A stretch of DNA of 64,000 nt from Hydractinia symbiolongicarpus. Lineage: Eukaryota > Cnidaria > Hydrozoa > Anthoathecata > Hydractiniidae. The stretch is from positions 3,782,001 to 3,846,000 of the forward strand of contig NC_079883.1 of assembly GCF_029227915.1 (NCBI RefSeq). Reading direction: 5' to 3'. The position numbers and the translations under genes are program-made. Positions 36,267 through 48,002 of this stretch are shown piece by piece. The notes beneath the pieces were generated by a model. The model searched no databases and was not told the origin of the DNA. It saw nothing but the letters and a program-made list of their open reading frames with translations. Within the stretch, counting starts at the first letter, position 1, and each line of letters opens with the position of its first letter.

Positions 36267-37898
36267 AACCAAATTAGCTGAAAGGCTAAGAGAACATTTG
36301 ACCTCGAACAGTTCAAACAATCTAAAAAACTATACCGCCTGCTTACAAAGTTTCAACACACACACCGCATTTGCGCTGCAATTTTGAAATTTTATACACC
36401 CCGTTGGTGGAGGGTGGTTTGATAAAAAAAATAAAGGAAGGGAATAAAAAAAAAGATATACCATACCTTAGAAAAAAAAAACACCACAGGAAGAAAATAA
36501 CACATAAAAAACGGTGGTTAAGTCTTGTGAACGCCCGAAAGTTTTTTTCTATAGCTACAATGTGTTTGTGTATCGGACAAAAAGATGTCAGGCAAAGGTT
36601 TCGTATGACAAAATTATTCGTCAGAGATAATTATTTGCCACTTTGAGAAAATTTTTTGAAAATTCGATTTTCTACAGTTAAAACAACTCTGGACTATAGT
36701 TTTTAGTGAGCACCCCAAAACATAATTCATCGGACAAAATTTTCATCAACCTCTACAAATTTCGTCACTTTAACCTCGAACCCAGGGCCGTAGCGTTTTT
36801 TTGATGTGAGGGAGAAACGCGTTTCATCCTCATATCAAAAAAAGGTATCAAAGGTATCAAATTAGAAGTGTTTTTTTTCTGAGACGAACCAGTATGTAAT
36901 ATATATATTTTTTCTAACCTGAGAGAATGCATAGAACAGGATCATGAAAATGTTAGTTTTTTTCTGAAAAATATTTATTATTGTATGTAGTAGGATTACC
37001 GGATATTTACTTTTTAAACGCAGATTTTGTTCAAAGAGCGAATAAAAAAATAAACAAATAAAGTTTGACTCTTTCTTATATCTTGTTTGTTTCGGAGTTA
37101 AAAAAAAGGTCAATGAAATTTGTTTGAATTCGGGTTGCATTCAATTTTTTTTTCATATATCGTGTGCGTCCATCAACTTGTTGTGTGTATGTTCTTTAGT
37201 ATGTCGTGAATCCTTTGACGATGTCGTGTTGTTTTTCATATGTCGTGTGCGTTCATCAACTTGTTGTGTGTATGTTTTTCAATATGTCGACGGTGTTATA
37301 TCGTCAGGTAGATGTCTTATATATTTTTGAAGATGTTTTCACTTCTTTTTATAAGATACATATCTTAACTGGGCAAATTTTTGCACGGATTTAAATTCAC
37401 AAGGTCAAAAGTCGTATTTTGCGAGAATTTAATTTCGCGATTGCGTTTTTTCAAAAATTTCCCTAAGATTTTATTTCGCGAATTTCGTTTTTTCAAAAAT
37501 TCCGCGAGGATTTAATTTCGGCGATAAGCTACTGTTTCCGCGCGAAAATTTGTCTGATTATGTGCTTCTTAACCTTGAATGAGAATTTCTGAAAAATTTT
37601 TGAATATATAATCAGACCCTGTTTTAACTCTTCTATTATTTTCAGCAAGATTCCTGGTTCAATTTACTTTTTTCAATTTTCTTAATATTTCGCAAGTTAG
37701 CAGTTGAAAGTATCTATAATTTTAGCCTCAATTCAAGAAACTTTGTGGATCTTTTAAAAAAAAGTACACCGTCATTGTGGCGACTAATGTTAAAACTATT
37801 GTAAAAATTATATTCTAAAGTCATATGTTTTCACAACTTAATGCACCTACTTTTGACATTAAAAAACCACACTAAATGAAATGATATATATTATCAAT
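36267..37898. other. Spacer between the two astacin genes
   Basis: It includes an 83-bp-offset duplication (CATATRTCGTGTGCGT...CAACTTGTTGTGTGTATG at 37155-37190 and 37238-37274) and a 43-52-bp tandem repeat with TTTAATTTCGCG and TTTTTTCAAAAAT at 37410-37530. No exon was recognised. Confidence 0.5.
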
Positions 37899-40800
37899 TC
37901 AGCACTGTCTACAACTTTTTTTACAGTTGACCAGCATCCAGCGCGAGTTTTTATAGCACTCTCCTCTTTGTTGCCATTCCGGACATCGTGAATTACTATC
38001 GGTGCAGGCTGAAAAAAAGTATAATGATATTATAACTGGATATGGTGGTATTTTTGCCTCACTTGAAAATCCGGTACATTCGTTAGGTCTAGGCGAATGT
38101 ATGGTAAATAATGGTATCATTGAAATAAATACATCGAAAATAAACAATTCGCATGTGTGAATAGGTAAACAATGAATAAATTTGCTGATGAAAAAGGGTG
38201 TAATTTATAAATATAAAAGGTTTAAAGAATATATATAATATATATATATGTGAATAAAAACAAGGGCTCCTACGACGAATTGTCAACCCTCGTTCCCAAG
38301 TTCTTTTTTCTTAGAGCTGTTTTATAAAGACAAATTACCCGGGATCAAAAGGTGTTAAGTCCTGACTGTTTTTTGAGTTTATTTAATTTTTCTTGCTAAA
38401 ACAGTTCTAACCAAATAGAAATTATGTTGCCAACAATTGCCGCTGCCGGATCACTACAAGGAGATAATAACAACTTTCTTTATCGATCTTAATCTCCCAA
38501 AACAGGCCCAAGTTCGTCCGGAGCATGTTTCTCTGACAACCGGTATGGACGTGATTTAAACAAGGGACCTTCCACCCCCTTCTAGTCCCCCCCTCCACGA
38601 TTCCCGAGCACAATGCTCTGCTGATAAGGCGCTACTGACTTTTGTTACTAAGAACTACTTACTAGGCGGGTTAGGGCTCGGACCTCCTCCACTTCCACTA
38701 CACCTATACATAAGTCGAATAGCATTTAAATCATATTGTGTAAAATCAGAACTCCCCAGTCTCAAACTTGGGTTATTTTTAGCTTCAATAGTATTCCTTC
38801 CGTTTCGAGAAAACTCCCAGTTTCGGTAGTGCATGATGGATTTTAAATCATATGGTTGGTTGTAGTAGTTGGTGCGATATTTGTTGAAGTTGTACGATTC
38901 ACCTAAAATAAACAAACATTTAAGTTAGTTGATCACTGATGAAAGCTTGATTAGATCAACCTCTTCTCAGGGCTTTTAATATTCTTTACACCTATTCTCC
39001 TAGTTAAATCCTAGGTACGACGTTGCGATAAGCTCTATTATTTTTCATAGAGTGTTACATCTAATTTAAGTGTATTTTTTTTGCACTCTGCATTTGTGGT
39101 GGAAAAAAGATTCACCGATGTGGTAATATTAGAACTAGCGAAATCCTTCGTTCTTTTGCTACTAAAATAAACGTTACTGATTACAGTGATCAAGCGTACC
39201 AACCTCGTTTCCCGGGCATTTTGCCTTGTTGATAAAGTTGATAATCGATCACCACTCTGAATAACGGCTCAGGGGTCACAAGACCCTGGGGACGTGGTTG
39301 CCAGCGTACAAATGCGGATAAAAACGCAACAAGATTTTAACATGTTAAACTAATGCCTTAAGGGGACTGTTTTTGGAAAGTCTAAATTGTGTTTTGCGGG
39401 GATTAATTTTCCTAAATTAAAAAGATTTTAGTTTATCACATAAACCGATTTTCGCGGTTACCTGATGAAAACCGCGAAAAGGTTTTTAAAACATCCCTAA
39501 CAAAAAAGGCTTTTTTCAGTATAAATGATTTTTCGTCTATAAAGCAGTGTAAATGGTAAGTTTTCGCGAATTGTGCCTTATAAATAAATTCGCGGAAATT
39601 AAGTTTTGCTATTTGAGTGCCCTAAAATATTTCAGGGGCATTACGTGAAATTTGCGAAGAAAACATTTCAGTAAAAATGAGTTCTTTTAAAGTAGAATTT
39701 GATAACAGACAAAAAATTTGACACCAGCATAAAACACAGAACGGTACCAGAGCGGATGTTATTCCAGTAGATGTTGACATGATTATCTCGATCGTTTCGA
39801 CTTTGTTCATGATAAAATCCAACAGCATGCATCAACTCATGACGAGCAGTCCCGGCATCTAAACAATGGCCTCCCATTTTGAGTAATTGTTGACCTCCAC
39901 CTCGACCAATGATTGACCAGCAGCTGTAAATAGAAGCACCAAAAAGATGAAATATTCTGCACAAAACTGGTATAAAAAAGGAAAATTACGAAAAAGAAAT
40001 TTTTGTGGATGACTGTTGCGGACTTTATTTTTACGTAATTTAGCCAATTGCGCGAAAATCAACCTCGTCCCCAGGGCATGTTGTATCTTTTCTGACCACT
40101 GGACGGCGATACGAACATGGCTAGGAACGAGGTTGCGCGAAAATACCTTCCACACAAAAACTGTCGCAAAAATTTATTCAGTTAATAATTTGATTCCGTG
40201 TATGCAGAATACAACATAAATTTTTCAGCAATTTTTTTTTTTGTTGTAATCAAAATTTGAGTTCTGGCGTTCGAAGGAATTCGTATTAAAAAAACAACAC
40301 AACAAAAGGATCACACTCACGCATTTTGGTTGACCATTCTAACATAATCTCTTTCATTGGTTCGTTGCACAAATTTAATGCAAGTTTGTCGGTGATAGTC
40401 AGCCATAGCATTGTTCATCAAAGTTCTACGTCTAGCATCTAGAAGAAATTATATTGATACAAGCCATCACCATCCATGCCGCATTTTCTGGAGCTAAAAA
40501 GGGTTACTACAAACCGTGCACCCAAGACCATAGCAGACACCCGATTTTAAGGGGCTAATTATTTACCATTGTATAAGGCCCACCATGTGGCACATCCCTG
40601 GTCCCCTAGACTGCCACAGCCGTGGTACCTGTCATAAAACTGCCAACTGTTCAATACATCCGCTTTTGTTTCAGCGTGATAAAAAGCAAGACGTTTTTTA
40701 CAAAATTGAAGAAATATTTCGGAAAGGTCTAAGTTCTAGTATATAGCTTTAAAAATATTTTTAGTGAGTTTTCTCACTGTTAGCTAGTAACTTTAACAAG

Positions 40801-41823
40801 TAACAATTGATGGTGACCATAATTTTAACTTCGGGTTTCTTAGAAATTATTGAATTCCATAACATCTGGACTAGAAAAGCCTAAATGTAAAGAATGTTCT
40901 TAAATGTTGCCCTATCGATAAAAGGTTAGTTAATTTGGTTGTATTTTCAAATTTGTCAACCTTGGGTGTTTTTAACTTTGCAGATTATGACATGGCTACG
41001 TACCAAAATTTCTGTCGTAAACGTAAGGGATAACACCACCATTCCATATTCTGTTGACTGTGCCTTTAAAAGCTTCTCCTGGTGCAAGGTTGCCGTTCAC
41101 GATTGCTCTAGTTCCAGGATCTAACCCAATATCACCTTCAAATGCATCTGGATTGCCTTGGTCAACTTGGACTAAAAAAACCAAGGAAACACATGGATAA
41201 TATTATTTTTATTGAAATTGTTTACCCAGTGTAACCACTAGTTCTTATTTGTACTGCCATAGACGAGGGTTCTAGTACATTTAAAGCTCTCATTTAAGCT
41301 ACAAAAGTCTTGCAACTAGACAACCGCCCGAGATATCAATCCTATTCTCCTGCTGAACGCTAAGCAGATAGACTCACACTTCTTTAGTCTCCGGTATTAC
41401 TAGGCCGGAGCTTGAACCCGGGACCTCCCGCACTAAAAGCGAACGCTCTACCGCAAGGCTAACAGTCGGAATATTAAGTAAGCAAAAATACACCTGCAAA
41501 TAATTGAAATGATGACAGTATCGTCAGTATTTATTGTAAATTACCAAATGACCCAATAAACGCCCATTCCGAAATAGCGCCCAGCGCAAGCACAAAAATT
41601 AAGTAAGCAAACAGCGCAATATTGTAACAGTTTTTTGGGCGTGTTACTAAAGTCTTTTGTTTTTAAGTTTATTTAGCTTGTTTAAGAACATTAAAACAAT
41701 CATTGAAGCTTAAAACGCTTGACAATATAGACAATATTAATATTGAAAAAAAAACAAAAACATTCAATTTACCATACCTGCAGTGGTATACGCAACAAGC
41801 GCCAACAAAGTTAATGAAAACAT
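37899..41823 (-). CDS. Astacin metalloprotease with C-terminal ShK domain (copy B)
   Basis: Six exons in reading order: 41823-41778, 41171-41004, 40438-40321, 39923-39748, 38902-38663 and 38008-37899, giving 285 residues. Signal peptide MFSLTLLALVAYTTAG. Prodomain with FEGDIG. Catalytic site HELMHAVGFYHEQSRNDRD in exon 4. Met-turn SIMHY in exon 5. A Gly/Pro/Ser-rich linker (GSGGGPSPNPPS) leads to a six-Cys ShK domain ending CKKSCRQC. All residues needed for zinc binding and catalysis are present. Exons 2 and 4 have exactly the same lengths as in copy A (168 and 176 nt) and every intron phase agrees, so the two are tandem duplicates. Introns have filled with unrelated repeats. Confidence 0.94.
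39201..39300. mobile_element. Fold-back MITE, CCTCGTCCCCAG family, in astacin B intron 4
   Basis: Ends AACCTCGTTTCCCGGGCATT and AGACCCTGGGGACGTGGTTG. Confidence 0.75.
39385..39662 (+). repeat. Dispersed repeat R3, copy 2, in astacin B intron 4
   Basis: Same orientation and block order as 29128-29415. Clearly diverged, so not a recent copy. Confidence 0.7.
40061..40134. mobile_element. Fold-back MITE, CCTCGTCCCCAG family, in astacin B intron 3
   Basis: Ends AACCTCGTCCCCAGGGCATG and CATGGCTAGGAACGAGGTT. Confidence 0.75.
41225..41480 (-). mobile_element. tRNA-derived SINE in astacin B intron 1
   Basis: Read on the minus strand, the head (about 41475-41405) has A box TTAGCCTTGCGGTAGAGC and B box GGGTTCAAGCTCC. 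The body carries GAGCTTTAAATGTACTAGAA and ACAAATAAGAACTAGTGG, which resemble the cores of the S1 and S2 SINEs. Confidence 0.7.
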
Positions 41824-42856
41824 TTTTCTTGACGCACGTTACACAAAATGTCTGCGCCAACACGGGTCAGAAGTTGCTTTTTATAGCATACGCAACCCCC
41901 GGCGTTGCTACTGGTAATTTTTGCCATCTTCCATACTTTTTAGTTTACGTAGATTTCATTATAAAATTTTATTGATACAATTGTGTACACATAGAAATTG
42001 CGATTCATTTTATCTTAGCTTGTTGACAGAAATTGATTTTGCAGTTGTTAAAACTAAAAACAAGCATTTTTGAGTATTTTTATGGCACTAATTTTTTCTT
42101 TCTTTATCTTAAATTTTAAAATTAAGACAAATTAGAGCAACTGAATTAACAAGACAATGTATTTCATTTAAAAAATAACTGCCAATATTTGCATGCTGTA
42201 CGAAAAATTGTTTGAAACTGATCTGGCGGTGAATAACGATTACCTTAACAGCTCAAAATATTACAAGTCTCGCGAATTTCCGATTTTTTCGCAAAAGTGT
42301 TTGGACAACCTTGATTTCAGGTTTTTTTCTTCTTGTACTAATATACGTACAGAGACAAAAAAGCCCTGGAGGTTGAGGTCAGAAATTCTTATATAGGTTT
42401 TTGTCAAAACTTTATTTCGCGAAAAATCTCACAGTCCCTCATTTTTTGATTGCATTAACTTTGAGTAAAATTTTAAAACTAGACATTTTATATGTAAAAC
42501 ATTTCGAGATTACGCCAGATTATGCATTGGTGTTTCAAAAATGGTATTGAAGAATAAATTTCCGTTAAAAATATGTATAGCTAACTTAATGTTTAAGATG
42601 ATAAGATTTTACTCGCGAATTTTCTATATCCCCAATTCGCGATAACGATTTCCTATTTTTGCTAGTAATATGAAAAAAATTGACAAACTTGAATACAAAA
42701 ATTTTGGCGCGGGAAAGTTTGCATTCGCGTTATCAGAAATCTTGCTTTCATTGAATATCAAATATCTTTCAAAGTAGACGGCTTTTTCTATGAAGTTTTA
42801 AAAAGACACTTTATCAGCCTAATATTTTGTTGGATTATGCTGAAATATTCAAAAGC

Positions 42857-42953
42857 ATCCCCGCCCCCAAGGTTTGTTCCCTAATGTCAAAGCTGTTAGC
42901 GCTTAGCTGGTGCCCTCGATGTCAAAAAGGCAGGAACCTCTGGGGACGAGGTT
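42857..42953. mobile_element. Fold-back MITE, CCTCGTCCCCAG family
   Basis: Ends ATCCCCGCCCCCAAGGTT and AACCTCTGGGGACGAGGTT. Confidence 0.65.
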
Positions 42954-43409
42954 GATTTCGAAGTTGTTTCCGCTTCAAACCTTACTACGTCAATCATTTA
43001 CACAGTAAGTTTGTAATCAGAAAGAAAGGACGTATCCTTCTTTTCTTTTAATAGAACAAAGCGAATGTATTCTCGCCCTACCTAGCTAAATTAAGGGAAC
43101 TAAATTTTCGCGAAAACTAATTTTCACGAAGTTGGAAAGTCCTAATATTTCGCGAATGAAACGAAATCGGAATTTGGCGATATTTTGCGTATCAATTTAT
43201 CAAAATCAATTTATCAAAATAATAAAAAATAAACAGGCTTCGTCTAAGTAATGAATCTATTGTTTCTTAATTACCGATCACATAAACGAGGTTAGTTAAT
43301 AATGGTAACCACAACAAAACACAACAAAAAAATATATTTATATTGAGATAAGATATTGTATATAGTAGAAGTTGTCACATGTAACAAATAATTTAAAAAT
43401 GAAAAAGAA

Positions 43410-44507
43410 ATGAAAAATTACAACGATAAAAATATGGGAAGAAAGAAACAAGCTTTGTTTATCATTATTTTAGTAATTGGACTAACGCTCATAATAACAT
43501 TTGTAAGAAAATATCAAAAGTTGGAACTTGAAGGTATGACCATAGATATAAGAAAATACGAATATGCTTCTAACAACATAGTTTTTAACCACTCCATCTT
43601 AGAGACGATTAGAAAGCGATTAACGTTACTCAGGAGGACTATAAACACGGTTAAACTTTTAAAAACACGCGAAACAGAGAACCTAGTAAATCTACATAAA
43701 CCTGTACGAGAATTGGTTAGAAATGGCAGAAATCCGGAAAACATCATTCTAGCGACTCCACGTCTGCCGCCACAAAGTGCAACTAAAGTTATTATTCTAG
43801 TGTTGTCAGACACGAACAACTTTCACGCGCGAAAACTCATACGAAGTACATGGGCAAAAATCAAAACATTGAAACTACCTGGAAACAAAACTGTTCTGTT
43901 GAAATGGAAAGTCTTCTTTTCAGTTGGGTACAAGCAAGTCAAAGGATTTGATTGGATAGAACACGAGTCGATTTTTCAACAAGATCTTATTGTTACTGAC
44001 CTGGTGGACAGTCCCGTCACTACAACAATGAAAATTATGACGTCACTAAGATGGCTGCAAAACAGTTGCGTGTTTGATTACGTATTTGTGATTAAGGACA
44101 ATATGTTTGTCAACATGGCAGGCCTTTACGACTTCATCCACAGTGCAGACAAACCGAGTAAAGGATTATATGCAGGCAGAATAAACTTTAAACATAAACT
44201 GACTCATTTATCTGAAATAAAAAATATGAATACATACTACCCGCGGCACGCTGAGGGAGATTTATTTATTATGTCTTCGGATGTCGTAAAGAAAGTTCTC
44301 ACATTTTTCAATGAAACTCAGTCAAAATCGATGAGATCAGATGTTTATATCGGGCAGTTAGTTTTAAAAAGTGGTTTCGATGTATGGAATATAGCAGACT
44401 TGATAATACCCTTCTGTGTTCACAGCAGAATGAATATTATTAACGTTTTAAATTACGACACAACAAAGGATTGTATGGAATATTTATATAGAATTATTAC
44501 CCTATGA
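43410..44507 (+). CDS. GT31 (beta-1,3-galactosyltransferase-like) protein 1, intronless
   Basis: 365 residues in one exon. A short basic N-terminus and one membrane span (about residues 13-32) give type II topology, as for Golgi glycosyltransferases. Family landmarks in order: ARKLIRSTWA (usual RxxIRxTW), a DLIVTDLVDSP-TTTMKIMTSLRW block, the DYVFVIKDNMFVN block, YPRHAEGDLFIMSSDVV and SDVYIGQLVLKSG. The metal-binding DDD normally before MFVN reads K-D-N (residues 229-231), so only one acidic residue remains. Either metal binding is altered or the protein is a pseudoenzyme (inference). Acceptor specificity cannot be inferred. Its tandem relative begins about 1.9 kb downstream. Confidence 0.82.
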   Translation: MKNYNDKNMGRKKQALFIIILVIGLTLIITFVRKYQKLELEGMTIDIRKYEYASNNIVFNHSILETIRKRLTLLRRTINTVKLLKTRETENLVNLHKPVRELVRNGRNPENIILATPRLPPQSATKVIILVLSDTNNFHARKLIRSTWAKIKTLKLPGNKTVLLKWKVFFSVGYKQVKGFDWIEHESIFQQDLIVTDLVDSPVTTTMKIMTSLRWLQNSCVFDYVFVIKDNMFVNMAGLYDFIHSADKPSKGLYAGRINFKHKLTHLSEIKNMNTYYPRHAEGDLFIMSSDVVKKVLTFFNETQSKSMRSDVYIGQLVLKSGFDVWNIADLIIPFCVHSRMNIINVLNYDTTKDCMEYLYRIITL

Positions 44508-44623
44508 CATTATTACGTTAAAATAACTTCCTATCTTGGACACGCCCTAAAACTTTAGGTCACCCACTGTTTAAATGCTAAGTAATAATTCGCTTAAACC
44601 AAATATTTACAGTAGTGCTTCAT

Positions 44624-44707
44624 CAACCACGTCCTGAGATCTCTTTTTCACTTTTTGATATCAAAAATCAATATCAAAAAGTATAAAAGAGTCCTGGGAA
44701 CGAGGTT
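44624..44707. mobile_element. Fold-back MITE, CCTCGTCCCCAG family
   Basis: Ends CAACCACGTCCTGAGATCTC and GAGTCCTGGGAACGAGGTT. The centre CTTTTTGATATCAAAAATC/ATATCAAAAAG pairs. Confidence 0.75.
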
Positions 44708-44777
44708 CAGTGCTTCATTAGAATAATTTTCCTTTTCTGGATCAAAGGCATTTCTTATTGAAAAAAAAATATATGGG

Positions 44778-44848
44778 TCGTCGTTCCCAGGGCATCAATT
44801 TGATAGCGTAGTTATGGCTCAGAGGCAAAAAAGCTTGGGGACGAGGTT
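44778..44848. mobile_element. Fold-back MITE, CCTCGTCCCCAG family
   Basis: Ends CGTCGTTCCCAGGGC and AGCTTGGGGACGAGG. Confidence 0.7.
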
Positions 44849-45132
44849 GGGGTTACGCTAACTTAACATTTCTTTCTTTAAGTTTTTCTTTATCAGATGT
44901 CTAATGATAATTGGAAAAAAGAATTCTCAGAGTAGCCTCTATTCCTGACATCAATTTTTTGCTGGAGGATGTGTTGTTTTATAGGTTTGTAATGTCCAGT
45001 CAAGCTCATCCTACCAAGTCATCATAGAACAGCAATGGTGATAAGCTATCAGTTTGATTTTAGATTTGCTTGTCTTTTGACTAACCCTCTTCTTGCGCGC
45101 TCAAATACTCCAATATTAATGCCGGTTTTTCA

Positions 45133-45262
45133 CAACCTTGTCTACAGGGTCTTGTGGCCCTTAAGCCGTTATTACGGAGCGGCCAACAATAAACAACAAC
45201 AGCGTCCAACCTTTATGCTGCTACTAAATTAATCAAAAAGAAAATACCCTGGGAACGAGGTT
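45133..45262. mobile_element. Fold-back MITE, CCTCGTCCCCAG family
   Basis: Ends CAACCTTGTCTACAGGGTCTT and ATACCCTGGGAACGAGGTTTG, with a degenerate centre. Confidence 0.65.
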
Positions 45263-46455
45263 TGTTATTGAAAAAAATTAGATAGATCCGAGTTATTTTA
45301 AAGCTGTATTCATAGGGTTTGTTTTTCTTAAATCTAGCTAAAAATTAAAACGCGGCCGCGCGTAAATGATTCGGCAACATTTGTAGAAGAGATGAAGACG
45401 TGTTATTTAATGTATTTGTGTTATCTACACGATTATCACAAAGAAAAATCTAAGATAAAAAAATCAAGTTATGTAACAATTATTATACAAGTCACTTAAA
45501 CTTCCGTTTGATTGTTGTTGGATGACAACCGAGAATAATTTCAAGGTTGACAAATACGTTAATGAGAAAAGTTGTACAATGACGATGTAACATGATTGAC
45601 AGTTGCTTGTCCTAACATGGAGCAGTTATAAAAACTGCAGTATAAAAACAAAACACTATCTTTTGATGATTTTTGAAGATCCGAAATTTTCTTAAGAAAC
45701 AAAATCCAGAAATTGGCGCCAAAAATTTAATCTAACAAAAGTTTTACGAGACAAGCAACTGCGCATGTTCGCTCCGATACATTGCATTTTGCGTTCGCAT
45801 TTGCCGTTAACAAAAAAACTTTCGTCTGCTATAATACGTCTTTGTAATCTACTTTTCAAGGCAGAAAATTTTGCGTTTTTGCGTTTTTTGGTTATTTTCG
45901 CGAAAGTTTATGCCTGTAGAGGTCATAAAACGGGGGAATCTCATAGGTAGTGATTTTATTCTTCTTTAATCATCAACTACAATATCATTTACGAAAGATT
46001 ATCCCTTCAAATTAAGTGATTTTTAATTTTCGCGATATTTTAACCTTGCAAAACATTTTTGCCCGCGAAAGTAGTCTACATTCCTTACAATTTTCAACTA
46101 AGTCTTTTCTAGAGCAAAAATTGCGATTGCCAAAAAAGAGCTTAGGAACAAAGTTGCTTCTTAATGATGTGATTTTCTTAAAGTTCTTCCTTTCGTTAAT
46201 TGATTTCAATTATGTATAATTAGACACCTTACGTAATGGTTGACTTAAAAAAATCTGACATTATGAACTTAAACACAATATCAGTAAATCAAGTTGCAAG
46301 AATAGAATTTACGAAAGAAATCTTTGAAAAAGCGCAACAATCTATCGAAGTCTTACTGTACAAATTCAGTACAGCGTAGTTTAAAGGCGTATTTAAGAGT
46401 TTAGTTGAAAGACATATTTTGGTGTGTATTGGCGAATTGCTGAAAACATAACAAG

Positions 46456-47508
46456 ATGCAAGAAGATACAAGAAGAAAAAAAGTCACATTAGTGTCCATT
46501 GCTGTATTTATAACGTTGACTATGATAGTGGTTGTTGATGTTATTGGGAACATAACACCTAAGAATTCAACAACAGTTGATGCAGAAAATGATATAGAGG
46601 CAGACAGTGTTTTAAAAAAAGCTCTGGAAGATCTTCTACAAGAAACAGATAATTTGGCGGAACAACTGAAAACTTTTGAAAATGGTAGTTTACCAAGCAA
46701 ACAAGATACAGAGTTTTTGGTCAAGGTTAGCGGTCGTAATTCTTACTCGAATGTATGTAATGGTGTTCATGAACTAATAGTAATGTGTATTTCGCAGAAC
46801 TCGACCAAACGCGATATGATACGGAAGACGTGGGGTAAACAGAAATCCCTTTTGACGTCGAATGGATTGTCACAATTTAACATGAAAGTTATTTTTGTTG
46901 TTCAACATTCCGAACCTCAAACGAGGATAAAAGAATTCAACAATGAGCTGTTGACTAATCAAGACATGATTATAGTGAAAAAGATAAACGAGACTTATTC
47001 CGACTCTGTTACCCTAATGACCGGGTTAAGTTGGATCAACTCAAACTGTGTTTACGATAGTCTATTGAAGATCACAGATTCTATGTTTTTAAACCTCCCA
47101 GCTGTGTATTCATTCATTCGTGATAATAAAACGCCAAAAACTGAATTATACGGTGGCTATGTGATCTACGGCAAGCCTGTCAAGACTGAAGGTACTAACA
47201 CATTTAGTGTCTCATACCCGCGTTACATGGATGGCGGTGCTTTTATAATGACATTTGACATTGTCACGAAAGTTGTATCACTCTTTAACTGGGAATCACC
47301 CTTGACACATACGGATGCCTATATAGGTACCTTAGCTTTAAAAAGTGGTACTGATGTATGGCCCATAAATAATTTTTTGGCGCATATAAAAAACATTTGT
47401 GATTATAGATACGTCGAAGATGTATTAGTTGCCGATATTGCAACAAATAGTAGCAACTGTGTCCACACCCTCAATGAAAAATTTAAAAACTACATTGCTG
47501 AAATTTGA
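46456..47508 (+). CDS. GT31 (beta-1,3-galactosyltransferase-like) protein 2, intronless
   Basis: 350 residues in one exon, type II topology with a span at about residues 11-30, then an acidic stem. Landmarks: KRDMIRKTWGK, KVIFVVQHSE, the QDMIIVKKINETYSDSVTLM block, YDSLLKITDSMFLN, YPRYMDGGAFIM and DAYIGTLALKSG. The DDD motif reads T-D-S (residues 207-209), again with a single acidic residue. The next DVY motif reads DAY. It is clearly related to but strongly diverged from the upstream gene. Both keep the fold-defining Trp, Pro and Gly positions while losing the same metal site. An old tandem duplication under relaxed or changed constraint is the simplest reading. Confidence 0.82.
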   Translation: MQEDTRRKKVTLVSIAVFITLTMIVVVDVIGNITPKNSTTVDAENDIEADSVLKKALEDLLQETDNLAEQLKTFENGSLPSKQDTEFLVKVSGRNSYSNVCNGVHELIVMCISQNSTKRDMIRKTWGKQKSLLTSNGLSQFNMKVIFVVQHSEPQTRIKEFNNELLTNQDMIIVKKINETYSDSVTLMTGLSWINSNCVYDSLLKITDSMFLNLPAVYSFIRDNKTPKTELYGGYVIYGKPVKTEGTNTFSVSYPRYMDGGAFIMTFDIVTKVVSLFNWESPLTHTDAYIGTLALKSGTDVWPINNFLAHIKNICDYRYVEDVLVADIATNSSNCVHTLNEKFKNYIAEI

Positions 47509-48002
47509 CTTAATCAGCACGATCATTGCTACAAGAAATCAACAACGTGTTTACCGCAATACATGCGATCAATATCATAATTACGGAATAACTTGTAAGA
47601 CGTCATGTCGCTTTCATAGTAATATATTTCATGTCGCTTTCATTAATATATTTTATACCGCATCAATTATTGTTAGTCAAATTTAATAAGCTCCCTCCCA
47701 TTAAATGTTTCATATAAGTAATTTTGTCAAATTGAACTTCTCTTCATAAAATGTTTTGATGCTATATCTTTACTACGTCACCTCATTTTTTTTTACTGTT
47801 TTCTTATCTGTCGACCCTAATTTCTTCATTGTTATTGTCATGGATATGAAAGGGGCAAAAAAAAACCTTGTGAAACTAAGCAAAGCAGATATCAAATAAA
47901 GAGAGCTTTAGCTTAAAATGACGTCAAATGTTGGTTTACGTCAAATTGACGTCAACTATTATTTGTAGTCTATTCTTTTTCTGAACAGCCTTAAGTCACA
48001 AG
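47509..48002. other. Intergenic region before the EF-hand/WD40 gene
   Basis: No gene is seen. TGACGTCA-like words occur at about 47928-47955 (ATGACGTCAAA, TTGACGTCAA), possible CREB/ATF-type sites within 80 bp of the ATG of the next gene. Confidence 0.35.

Noticed and set aside
36371-36646. 91-residue Lys-rich frame
   Set aside because: A-rich DNA gives Lys runs; no domain, splice or regulatory context.
43514-43819. Minus-strand frame over the first GT31 gene
   Set aside because: Antisense shadow of a convincing coding exon.
45035-45232. 65-residue frame downstream of the first GT31 gene
   Set aside because: Its second half lies inside a fold-back MITE.
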